DNA from: Streptomyces lilacinus | Lineage (GTDB): Bacteria > Actinomycetota > Actinomycetes > Streptomycetales > Streptomycetaceae | DNA: 6,780 nucleotides | Reading direction: 5' to 3' | NCBI GenBank assembly: GCA_000715685.1 | Contig: KL569415.1 | Span: 37,105-43,884, forward strand | Shown here: positions 1 to 5,659 of the stretch, in pieces | Position numbering within the stretch: position 1 is the stretch's first letter | How the letters are laid out: every line of letters starts with the position of its first letter | The notes under the pieces: generated by a model | Databases searched by the model: none | What the model was told of the DNA's origin: nothing | What the model saw: only the letters and a program-made list of their open reading frames with translations | Made by a program: the position numbers and the translations under genes

Positions 1-265
1 GGGGGCCCAGCGGCTGGCCGCCGAGGTAGGGGTCGACGGCGGTCTTGTCGAACTCCTCGGGCGACCAGCCGGCGAGCGCGCTCAGCAGCGGGGCGCCCGC
101 CGCCATCAGCAGGAAGAGCGCGACGACGGCGAGGGAGACCTTGACGGCGGTGCGGCGGCGCAGTTCGGCGAGGGCGAGCTGCCAGGGGCCCCTGCCCGTG
201 GGGGCGGCCGTCGGAGCGGGCGCGGGCGCGGGTCCGGCCGCGGGTCCGGGTGCGGTGGTGGTCAT
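1..265 (-). CDS. Oligopeptide/dipeptide ABC transporter permease, OppC/DppC type (N-terminal part only)
   Basis: Only the first 88 codons are present; the gene continues past the left edge. An Ala/Pro-rich cytoplasmic tail (residues 1-27) is followed by a basic stretch (LRRR, 35-38), one hydrophobic segment (about 43-65, VSLAVVALFLLMAAGAPLL) and an extracytoplasmic GWSPEEFDKTAVDPY stretch. This arrangement is typical of the OppC_N region of the C-type membrane subunit of peptide importers, which forms the channel together with a B-type permease. The ATG at 265 is preceded by GAGGGG overlapping the stop codon of the binding-protein gene, 10 nt away, so the two genes are almost certainly co-transcribed. 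The transmembrane core and EAA loop are outside the window. The subfamily call rests on the N-terminus alone, and the transported substrate is unknown. Confidence 0.8.
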   Translation of the reverse strand, partial: MTTTAPGPAAGPAPAPAPTAAPTGRGPWQLALAELRRRTAVKVSLAVVALFLLMAAGAPLLSALAGWSPEEFDKTAVDPYLGGQPLGP

Positions 266-279
266 GGCGGGACGGCCCC

Positions 280-2028
280 TCAGCCCTGGCCCTTGGCGGG
301 GTCCTTGAGACCGACCGTGGCGTAGTCGAGCTGGCCGCCGAAGGAGGTGTGCCCGTACGCGCCCGCGATGTTGGTGCCCAGGACCAGCGGCCAGCGGCGG
401 ACCAGCACCGGGACGGACGGCGACTTGGCGAGGATCTCGCCGTCGAGCTGCTGCCAGGCCTTGTTGGCCGCCTTGGCGTCCGTCATGGCGGCGATCTCGT
501 CCATCCGCTTCATCGTGGCGTCGTCGCGGAAGAGGGAGTGGTTGCCGGAGTTGCCCTTCTCCTTGATGAAGCGGCCGTCGAAGACGAAGGGCAGGAAGGT
601 GGAGCCGGATGGGTAATCCGGGCACCAGCCGGTGTACACCATGTCGGTGCGGTTCTTGGTGTCGCCGATGGTGGCGTAGAAGGCGGACGGGTCGACCGTC
701 TCGATGGTGACCTTGATGCCGGCCCGGCTCAGGGACTGCTGGACCGCCTCGACCCGGCCCTTGTCTCCGACCGATGCGGTGATCTTCGTGGTGAATCCGT
801 CGGGCTTGCCGGCCTCCTTCAGCAGCTGCTTGGCCTTCTGCACGTCGCCGGCGGCGGGGATCTTCAGGGTGTCGGGCTGCTCGCCGCCGAAGAGCGGGGC
901 CGGCATGTAGGCGGTCGACGGGTCGTTGAAGGCGGGGCCGCCGGAGGCGGTGAGGACGGCGTCCCGGTCGAGGGCGTACTGCACGGCCTGGCGGACCTTG
1001 ACGTTGTCGAAGGGCGCCCGGCCGGTGTCCATCTGGACCATGTCCGTGCAGTTCTGGGACTCGGCGAGCAGACGCTGTCTGACCTCCGCGTTCGGCAGCA
1101 CCTTGGCGGCGCTCTCCGGCCGCAGGGCGTACCACGGGACCGCGGAGGCGTCAGCGCCCTGGCTGGCGATCATGCGGTCGTCGATCTGGTTGGCCTTCAG
1201 GCCCATGACGACGACCAGCTTGTCCGGGTACGCCTTGCGGACCTCGTCGGTCCCGGGGTCCCACTTGTCGTTGCGGACCAGGACGAGCCGCTTGCCGCGC
1301 GCGTAGGACTCGATCTTGTACGGGCCGGAGGAGAACGGCCGGTTGTCGTACTGCGGGCCCTTGTCCTGCGCCTGCGGCACGGGCGCGAAGGTCGGCATGA
1401 CGGTGGCCCAGGGGAACTCGGCGAAGGGCTTGCGCAGTTCGAAGACGATGGTGTGGTCGTCCGGGGTCTTGACCGAGTCCAGGTGTTTGCCCTCGGCGGG
1501 GCCGCGGTAGCCCTCGGCGCCGGCGAGGTAGCGGGCGGCGTAGTCGGCGCCGCCGGGCAGGTCGGGGGAGAAGGACCGCTCGACGTTGTACTTGATGTCC
1601 TGTGCCGTGATGGGCGAGCCGTCCTCGTACTTCACGCCCTGCTTGAGGTGGAACGTCCACGTCTTGGCGTCGGCGGACGACGTGCCGAGGTCGGTGGCGA
1701 GGTCGGGGACCAACTGGCCGCCCTGCGTTCCGGGCGCGGCCTTGTACGTCACCAGGGTGCGGTAGAGCAGCCGGATCCCGAAGTCCATGTCGCTCATGAC
1801 CCAGTTGCGGGCCGGGTCGAGGTGGGTGAAGTCCTGGTTGGACAGCACCGTCAGGGTGCCGCCCTTCTTCGGGGTGCCGCCGACCGTCGCGCCCACGTTG
1901 CCGACGGCCGGATTCTTGCCGCCGTTCTTGCCGCCGGCCGACTGTTTCCCGCCGGAGCAGCCGGTCGCTCCGAGGGCGAGGGTCGCTGCCAGAGCGGCGG
2001 CGACGGCGGTACAGGTGCGCTTGTTCAT
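280..2028 (-). CDS. Peptide ABC transporter substrate-binding lipoprotein (SBP family 5)
   Basis: This 582-residue protein is an extracellular solute receptor for a peptide-type ABC importer. A basic N-terminus and hydrophobic stretch lead to a lipobox-like GATGC, with the lipidated Cys at residue 24. The -3 position is Ala rather than the usual Leu. A Gly/Lys/Asn-rich linker (25-55) follows. The SBP_bac_5 fold then starts at GGTLTVL (56-62) and LDPARN (70-75), with FSSGPYKI at 232-239 and the NVKVRQAVQYALDR helix at 342-355, all hallmarks of OppA/DppA-like proteins. Length is normal for the family. The ATG at 2028 has GGAG 9 nt upstream (2038-2041). The OppC-type permease follows directly, and a promoter lies at 2082-2110. 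Family 5 members also bind nickel, heme or sugars. Peptide is the likeliest ligand here, given the peptidase genes next door, but that is inference. Confidence 0.93.
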   Translation of the reverse strand: MNKRTCTAVAAALAATLALGATGCSGGKQSAGGKNGGKNPAVGNVGATVGGTPKKGGTLTVLSNQDFTHLDPARNWVMSDMDFGIRLLYRTLVTYKAAPGTQGGQLVPDLATDLGTSSADAKTWTFHLKQGVKYEDGSPITAQDIKYNVERSFSPDLPGGADYAARYLAGAEGYRGPAEGKHLDSVKTPDDHTIVFELRKPFAEFPWATVMPTFAPVPQAQDKGPQYDNRPFSSGPYKIESYARGKRLVLVRNDKWDPGTDEVRKAYPDKLVVVMGLKANQIDDRMIASQGADASAVPWYALRPESAAKVLPNAEVRQRLLAESQNCTDMVQMDTGRAPFDNVKVRQAVQYALDRDAVLTASGGPAFNDPSTAYMPAPLFGGEQPDTLKIPAAGDVQKAKQLLKEAGKPDGFTTKITASVGDKGRVEAVQQSLSRAGIKVTIETVDPSAFYATIGDTKNRTDMVYTGWCPDYPSGSTFLPFVFDGRFIKEKGNSGNHSLFRDDATMKRMDEIAAMTDAKAANKAWQQLDGEILAKSPSVPVLVRRWPLVLGTNIAGAYGHTSFGGQLDYATVGLKDPAKGQG

Positions 2029-2081
2029 CAGTGGTCACTCCGTGAACAGTCGAACAGCCGAGCGGCTGAAATGTGACCCGT

Positions 2082-2110
2082 AACATAGTAATGTGAAATT
2101 GCACTGACAA
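2082..2110 (-). promoter_or_regulatory. Predicted vegetative-type promoter of the peptide importer operon
   Basis: Read on the minus strand, a -35 hexamer TTGTCA (2110-2105) is separated by exactly 17 bp from a -10 hexamer TATGTT (2087-2082), in a locally AT-rich island. This fits the primary (HrdB-like) sigma consensus well. The -10 lies about 54 bp upstream of the binding-protein start. Short ACAT/ATGT arms around the -10 (2084-2095) and two copies of ATGTGA (2071-2076, 2091-2096) could be parts of an operator, but they are too short to be sure. Confidence 0.6.
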
Positions 2111-2190
2111 GGCGTCGGCCGTTCCGTTATCCACCTGTGTCCGAGGGCCGGGGGCACTTCCTTTGCGGCGAGCGGCAGTTGCCGGGCTCC

Positions 2191-2203
2191 ACGGACGGTC
2201 CGT
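2191..2203. promoter_or_regulatory. Short perfect inverted repeat upstream of the hydrolase gene
   Basis: ACGGAC, one central G, then GTCCGT forms a perfect 6-bp inverted repeat. It lies in the 261-bp gap between the divergent importer and hydrolase genes, about 90 bp upstream of the hydrolase start. It could be an operator, but arms of this length also arise by chance in GC-rich DNA. Confidence 0.25.
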
Positions 2204-2236
2204 CACGACCCCGCCGGCCACCGTGTCCCACAGCCC

Positions 2237-2268
2237 CCGCATCCGCAGCCCACCGCATCCGCAGGCCA
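2237..2268. repeat. Two-copy 16-bp direct tandem repeat
   Basis: Two adjacent 16-bp units, CCGCATCCGCAGCCCA (2237-2252) and CCGCATCCGCAGGCCA (2253-2268), differ at one base. They end about 20 bp before the GTG start of the hydrolase gene, so they would be in its promoter or 5' leader. Their function is unknown. Confidence 0.6.
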
Positions 2269-2289
2269 CTGAAAGCGAGTCATGGCACC

Positions 2290-3524
2290 GTGAACCCCGC
2301 GTACGCGACCACCGACCACGTCTTCGACGTCCCCCTGGACCACTCCGCACCCGGCGGCCCCCGCATCCAGGTGTTCGCCCGCGAGGTCGTCGATCTGTCT
2401 CTTATACACATCGAGACAGGCTCTACCTCCAGGGCGGCCCCGGCGGCAAGTCGCCCCGCCCGTCCGCCGGTTCCCCCGGCTGGCTCGACCACGCCCTCAA
2501 GACCCACCGCGTGCTGCTCCTCGACCAACGCGGCACCGGCCGCTCCACGCCCGTGACCGCCCGCGCGGCCGCCCGCTTCACCGACCCCGGCCGACTCGCC
2601 GCGCACCTGGGCCACTTCCGCGCCGACGCGATCGTCGAGGACGCCGAACTCATACGCCGACAGCTGTGCGGCGACGAACCCTGGGAGACGCTCGGCCAGA
2701 GCTACGGCGGCTTCCTCACCCTCACCTACCTCTCCCGCGCGCCCCACGGGCTGCGGGCCTGCTACGTCGCCGGCGGCCTGCCCGGACTGAGCGCCACCGC
2801 CGACGACGTCTACGCCCGCACGTACCCCCGCGTCCGCGACCGGGTCCTCGAGCACTACGCCCGCTACCCGGACGACGCCGCCGTGCTGCGCCGCGTCGCC
2901 GCGCTGCTCGACACCGGCGACGTCCGCCTGCCCGACGGGGACCGGCTCACCACCCGCCGCCTGCGCACCCTCGGCCTCGTCCTCGGCATGGGCGACGGCT
3001 TCGAGCGGCTGCACTGGCTCCTCGACGAGGCCCTCGACGCCGACGGCGAACCGACCGCCACCTTCCTCCACCAGGTGATGAACCTGACCGGGTTCACCGA
3101 CAACCCGCTCTTCGCCGTCCTCCAGGAGACCCTCTACGGGCAGGGCGGCGCGCCCACCGCCTGGGCGGCGTCCCGGGCCATGGCGGACTTCCCCGCGTTC
3201 GCCGAGGACGCGGACCCCCTGCTGCTCACCGGCGAAATGATCTACCCCTGGATGTTCCGGGACATCGCCGGCCTGCGCCCCTTCGCCGAGGCCGCCGACC
3301 TGCTGGCCGAGCGCGAGGACTGGCAGCCCCTCTACGACGCGGACCGGCTCGCCGCCAACACGGTTCCGGTCATGTACGTCGACGCCGGCCTCTCCCTGCG
3401 CACCACGCGCGAGGTCGGGGCGGTACGGACGTGGGTCACCAACGAATGGGAGCACGACGGGATCGGCGCCTCGGGCGGCCGGGTGCTGGCCCGCCTGATG
3501 GACATGGCGGCGGGACGCGCGTAG
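2290..3524 (+). CDS. Proline iminopeptidase-like alpha/beta hydrolase (S33 family), reading frame broken by an adapter-like insert
   Basis: This is a cytoplasmic serine aminopeptidase-type protein expected to remove N-terminal proline from peptides. The N-terminus is read from GTG 2290 (VNPAYATTDHVFDVPLDHS...), a family-typical start, and continues in frame to about 2394. The rest, from LYLQGGPGGK (2421) to the stop at 3522-3524, is in a different frame. Between them lies 25 bp of Tn5 mosaic-end sequence. Downstream the oxyanion-hole motif GGPGG, the nucleophile elbow GQSYGG (Ser codon 2700-2702) and the catalytic-His motif WEHDG (His codon 3453-3455) are all present. The two parts sum to about 402 residues, a little short for the family. 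Some 10-16 residues appear lost at the junction. A second short gap, near VPV-MYVD (3369-3383), may have removed the usual catalytic Asp. A longer frame open from 2163 to 3524 would give a false N-terminus. The real genome probably carries an intact gene at the first break. The ribosome-binding site is weak (GCGAG at 2275-2279). Confidence 0.82.
2395..2419. other. Tn5/Nextera mosaic-end adapter remnant (probable assembly artefact)
   Basis: CTGTCTCTTATACACATC (2395-2412) is identical to the first 18 of 19 bases of the hyperactive-Tn5 mosaic end used in Nextera libraries. It is followed directly by GAGACAG (2413-2419), the last bases of the same end in inverted orientation. The pair resembles a mate-pair junction adapter with about 13 bp missing from its middle. 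There is no 9-bp target duplication: the left flank is gtcgtcgat and the right flank gctctacct. No transposase is present. The insert sits where a conserved hydrolase coding sequence changes frame. The short AT-rich tract is unlike everything around it. Confidence 0.93.
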
Positions 3525-3540
3525 GCGCGGCACCGCTTCC

Positions 3541-3637
3541 CCGCCGAAGCGCTGCTTGTCCGTCGAAGCACCGCTTTCCGCCCAAGCACCCCTTTCCGTC
3601 GAAGACAAACCGCCCGAGACAATCCGCCGAAGACAAG
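3541..3637 (+). repeat. Degenerate tandem repeats in the leader of the metalloprotease gene
   Basis: Six adjacent units begin with CCGYCGAAG or a close variant. Three are 18-19 bp (3541-3559, 3560-3577, 3578-3595) and three are 14 bp (3596-3609, 3610-3623, 3624-3637). The longer units end in GCTTGT, GCTTT or CCTTT. The shorter ones end in GACAA plus one base. The first two can form tiny AAGC-N3-GCTT hairpins. The array fills most of the 120-bp gap and runs into the metalloprotease ribosome-binding site (AAGGAG, 3635-3640), so it should be part of the mRNA leader. Confidence 0.7.
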
Positions 3638-3644
3638 GAGAGAC

Positions 3645-4766
3645 ATGCGCACTCCGACTCCGACCGCCGTGGCGGCCGCGGCCCTCCTGGGCTGCCTGAC
3701 GGTCCCGACCCCGGCAGTCGCGGCGCCCGCCGCACCCGCCCCCGTGCGGGACTGCGCGCTCGAGGGCGCGACCGGCTGGACGGACGAGGGTCACGACACC
3801 GACCCGGTCCAGTTCCGGCGCGCCACCGGCACCCACCGCGCCCTGATGCTGTTCGTCGACTTCCCCGACGCCCCGGCCACCGGCTCCACCGACCCGTACG
3901 CCGCCCACCTCGCCCCCGCCGCCGACTGGCTGCGCACGGCCTCCTACGGCCGGACGCGGCTGGACGTCACGCCGCTGCGCCGCTGGATCCGGATGCCGGC
4001 GGCCTCCACCTCGTACGGCTTCCAGCGCGGCCTCACCTTCGAGGCCCACGAGCGGTACCTCCGCGACGCCGTCACGGCCGCCGACCCGCACGCCGACTTC
4101 TCCGGCTACGACATGGTCTACGTCGTCCCCGCGAGAGAGGCCTCCGCGATCTCCTTCTCCCCGACCTACCTCTTCGACCCCGCCACGCCCGGCGTCACCG
4201 CCGACGGCACGCGCGTCCGGTGGGCCGTCACCTTCGGCCAGGACATGTGGCGCTGGGGCCCCAAGGTCCTCGCCCACGAGACCGGCCACGTCTTCGGCCT
4301 GCCCGACCTGTACGCCTTCACCGGGGAGACCCACCGCTTCGTCGGCGGCTGGGACGTCATGGGCAACATCGCGGGCGCCGCGCCGCAGTACCTCGGCTGG
4401 CACTCCTGGAAGCTGGGCTGGACCCGTGACGACCAGGTCGCCTGCGTCGCCGCCCCCGGCCGGCGCACGGTCCGGCTGACCCCGGTCGAGCGCCCGGGCG
4501 GCACCAAGGTCGCGGTCGTCCGTACGGGCCCGACGACGGCCTACGTCGCCGAGTCCCGCCGCGCGGAGGGCAACGACACGGGCTCGCCCTCGACCGGCGT
4601 GCTGATCTACAAGGTCGACTCGGCCGTCCCCACCGGCGAGGGCCCGGTGCGCGTCGTGCGGGCCCACGGCCCCGGCGAGTCCTTCACGGATCCGGCCGCG
4701 GGCGTCCGCATCGACGTGGTCGCGGGCGGCGGGGCGGGGGACGTCGTACGGATCGTCACGTCGTGA
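3645..4766 (+). CDS. Secreted M6-type zinc metalloprotease
   Basis: This 373-residue protein is predicted to be an extracellular metallopeptidase. A Sec signal peptide (residues 1 to about 27, hydrophobic AVAAAALLGCLTV, likely cleavage after AVA) precedes the mature chain. The zinc-binding motif HETGHVFGLPD spans residues 211-221 (His211, Glu212, His215, with Asp221 as possible third ligand, as in HExxHxxGxxD enzymes). A Met-turn-like WDVMGN follows at 236-241. The early segment RALMLFVDFPD (65-75) is typical of M6 (immune inhibitor A-like) domains. At 373 residues it is a short form, without the large C-terminal domains of InhA. The start is well supported by AAGGAG at 3635-3640. It lies 120 bp downstream of the hydrolase gene in the same direction and may share its transcript or have its own promoter. 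The substrate is unknown. A role in releasing peptides for the adjacent importer and iminopeptidase is inference. Confidence 0.9.
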   Translation: MRTPTPTAVAAAALLGCLTVPTPAVAAPAAPAPVRDCALEGATGWTDEGHDTDPVQFRRATGTHRALMLFVDFPDAPATGSTDPYAAHLAPAADWLRTASYGRTRLDVTPLRRWIRMPAASTSYGFQRGLTFEAHERYLRDAVTAADPHADFSGYDMVYVVPAREASAISFSPTYLFDPATPGVTADGTRVRWAVTFGQDMWRWGPKVLAHETGHVFGLPDLYAFTGETHRFVGGWDVMGNIAGAAPQYLGWHSWKLGWTRDDQVACVAAPGRRTVRLTPVERPGGTKVAVVRTGPTTAYVAESRRAEGNDTGSPSTGVLIYKVDSAVPTGEGPVRVVRAHGPGESFTDPAAGVRIDVVAGGGAGDVVRIVTS

Positions 4767-4780
4767 GCCGTCAGGCCTGA

Positions 4781-4825
4781 GCTTTCACTTCCCGGGCCTT
4801 CACCTCTCGAGCCTTCACTTCTCGA
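4781..4825. repeat. Three-copy 15-bp tandem repeat between convergent genes
   Basis: Three adjacent 15-bp units, GCTTTCACTTCCCGG (4781-4795), GCCTTCACCTCTCGA (4796-4810) and GCCTTCACTTCTCGA (4811-4825), fill most of the 60-bp gap between the metalloprotease and DUF488 genes. A decayed partial copy (GCTACTTCTTGA, 4826-4837) overlaps the DUF488 stop codon and last codons. The minus strand in another frame would read KAREV repeats. No clear terminator hairpin was found in this gap. Confidence 0.75.
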
Positions 4826-4826
4826 G

Positions 4827-5192
4827 CTACTTCTTGAGCAGCTCGTCCCTGAGCACGGCGGCGGCACTGATGTCGCACTCGCGCGTGGCGGTCAGCAGCG
4901 TGACCTGCCGCCGCCGGGCCACGTCGCGCAGGTGGCCCACGGCCTCGGCGTGGTCCTCGTCCGCGAGCTCGGCGCGGTAGCGCCGGCGGAACTCCTCGAA
5001 CTTGTCGGGGTCGTGCCCGTACCACTTCCGCAACGCGGTGGAGGGGGCCACGTCCTTGCACCACTCGTCGAGCCCTGCGGCCTCCTTGCTCACCCCGCGC
5101 GGCCACACCCGGTCGACGAGCACCCGGCACCCGTCCTCCCGCCGCGCCTCCTCGTAGACCCTCCGCATCGCCACGCGTCGCGCCGCCGCCAT
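4827..5192 (-). CDS. DUF488 family protein
   Basis: This 121-residue small cytoplasmic protein belongs to a widespread family of unknown biochemical role. Diagnostic stretches are RVLVDRVWPRG (23-33), APSTALRKWYGHDP (49-62), FEEFRRRY (65-72) and the C-terminal TLLTATRECDISAAAVL (98-114). The ATG at 5192 is preferred because a strong GGAGGT (5197-5202) lies just upstream. An in-frame GTG at 5228 would add 12 residues unlike the family, and the ATG at 5168 has no ribosome-binding site. It converges on the metalloprotease gene with a 60-bp gap and probably forms its own transcript. A weak -10-like TACACT (5239-5234, minus) has no convincing -35. Length is normal for the family. Confidence 0.88.
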   Translation of the reverse strand: MAAARRVAMRRVYEEARREDGCRVLVDRVWPRGVSKEAAGLDEWCKDVAPSTALRKWYGHDPDKFEEFRRRYRAELADEDHAEAVGHLRDVARRRQVTLLTATRECDISAAAVLRDELLKK

Positions 5193-5196
5193 CACG

Positions 5197-5202
5197 ACCT
5201 CC
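5197..5202 (-). promoter_or_regulatory. Ribosome-binding site fixing the DUF488 start
   Basis: On the minus strand GGAGGT lies 4 nt before the ATG at 5192. A GTG codon immediately precedes that ATG, giving GTGATG, and could serve as an alternative first codon. The longer reading from 5228 has no comparable site. Confidence 0.65.
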
Positions 5203-5414
5203 AGGGGGGAGCGGTGACCACTTCTCATCGCTCAGTGTAGTGGGGTCGTTGCCGAACGTCGCTTCAATAAATCTTCACAAAGTGCGTGCGGCGGGGGCGT
5301 CACCCTCACATCGCTCCTCGATATGCCGGTTATGCCGCGTGCGCTTGGTGGGTGTGTGTCCATTTATGTTCCCCGGGCGCGAGGGACCCCGCATATCTGT
5401 TACTCGATCCTGTG

Positions 5415-5437
5415 AAGGAGTTGTGATGATCCAGTAA
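5415..5437 (+). promoter_or_regulatory. Strong Shine-Dalgarno followed by a three-codon mini-ORF
   Basis: AAGGAG (5415-5420), a 5-nt spacer, then ATG ATC CAG TAA (5426-5437). With the overlapping GTG at 5423 it would read four codons. The site is stronger than the one of the real peptide gene 220 bp downstream. It could be a leader mini-ORF, a relic gene start, or chance. Confidence 0.35.
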
Positions 5438-5487
5438 AGGAACCGGAAAGCGGGGTGCTCGGGTGACCGTTTTGCGAAGTGGGGGGC

Positions 5488-5502
5488 GCCAACACGGTTG
5501 GC
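5488..5502. promoter_or_regulatory. Inverted repeat GCCAAC-N3-GTTGGC
   Basis: Perfect 6-bp arms (5488-5493 and 5497-5502) flank a 3-nt centre. An overlapping alternative hairpin CACGG-TTGG-CCGTG occupies 5493-5506. It lies about 160 bp upstream of the precursor-peptide start and could be an operator or an RNA structure in a long leader. Confidence 0.3.
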
Positions 5503-5556
5503 CGTGCCACCCGTTCGCGTGCTTACATCTGCGCACCGCGGCGGTTCTTGAACGGT

Positions 5557-5570
5557 GGTCGATATCGACC
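5557..5570. promoter_or_regulatory. Perfect 14-bp palindrome, possible operator
   Basis: GGTCGATATCGACC is fully self-complementary and contains an AT-containing centre in GC-rich DNA. It sits 89 bp upstream of the precursor-peptide ATG. A second inverted repeat, CCGGC-CT-GCCGG, overlaps its right end (5569-5580). Dimeric regulators of export loci often bind such sites, but no regulator gene is visible in the window. Confidence 0.4.
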
Positions 5571-5659
5571 GGCCTGCCGGGGAAAGTGGTGGGCCCGTTT
5601 TGGCGCGGCCTGTCCCATGCCATTGAGAAATACCCAGACAAACGAAGGGTGCGCACATC

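Larger units (their letters stand above)
5193..5659 (+). other. 467-bp intergenic and regulatory region upstream of the precursor-peptide gene
   Basis: This region separates the DUF488 gene (minus) from the precursor-peptide gene (plus), so promoters for both should lie in it. Several AT-richer islands (about 5265-5281, 5320-5335, 5360-5372, 5395-5437) stand out from the GC-rich background. It contains a ribosome-binding site with a three-codon ORF (5415-5437), an inverted repeat (5488-5502) and a perfect 14-bp palindrome (5557-5570). I could not assign a -35/-10 pair with confidence. Open frames across this stretch lack codon bias and family resemblance, so I treat it as non-coding. A long 5' leader or a small RNA is possible but unproven. 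Confidence 0.5.

Noticed and set aside
250..2076. Long plus-strand open frame opposite the binding-protein gene
   Set aside because: It is the complement of a clear solute-binding protein gene, with Gly/Val/Arg-rich low-complexity translation typical of antisense frames in GC-rich DNA.
2163..2394. N-terminal part of a 453-residue protein in the frame open from 2163
   Set aside because: The residues before LYLQGGPGG in this frame are Arg/Pro-rich shadow sequence and adapter translation. The family-like N-terminus lies in the other frame from GTG 2290.
2395..2419. A genuine Tn5/IS50 end or small transposon insertion
   Set aside because: There is no transposase, no 9-bp target duplication and no intervening element. 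The exact engineered mosaic-end sequence with native codons missing fits library adapter contamination better.
2666..4429. 587-residue plus-strand open frame
   Set aside because: Its translation is Arg/Pro-rich and it spans the end of the hydrolase, the leader repeats and the start of the protease in a shifted frame.
2280..4667. 795-residue minus-strand open frame
   Set aside because: It lies antisense to the hydrolase and metalloprotease genes, passes through the adapter and has no recognisable domain.
5234..5239. -10-like TACACT on the minus strand for DUF488
   Set aside because: No acceptable -35 at 16-18 bp. TTGAAG is 22 bp away, so it is not listed as a promoter.
5240..5437. 65-residue plus-strand frame ending in the mini-ORF
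   Set aside because: No ribosome-binding site or family resemblance, and it crosses AT-rich intergenic islands. Only its last three codons have a good translation start.
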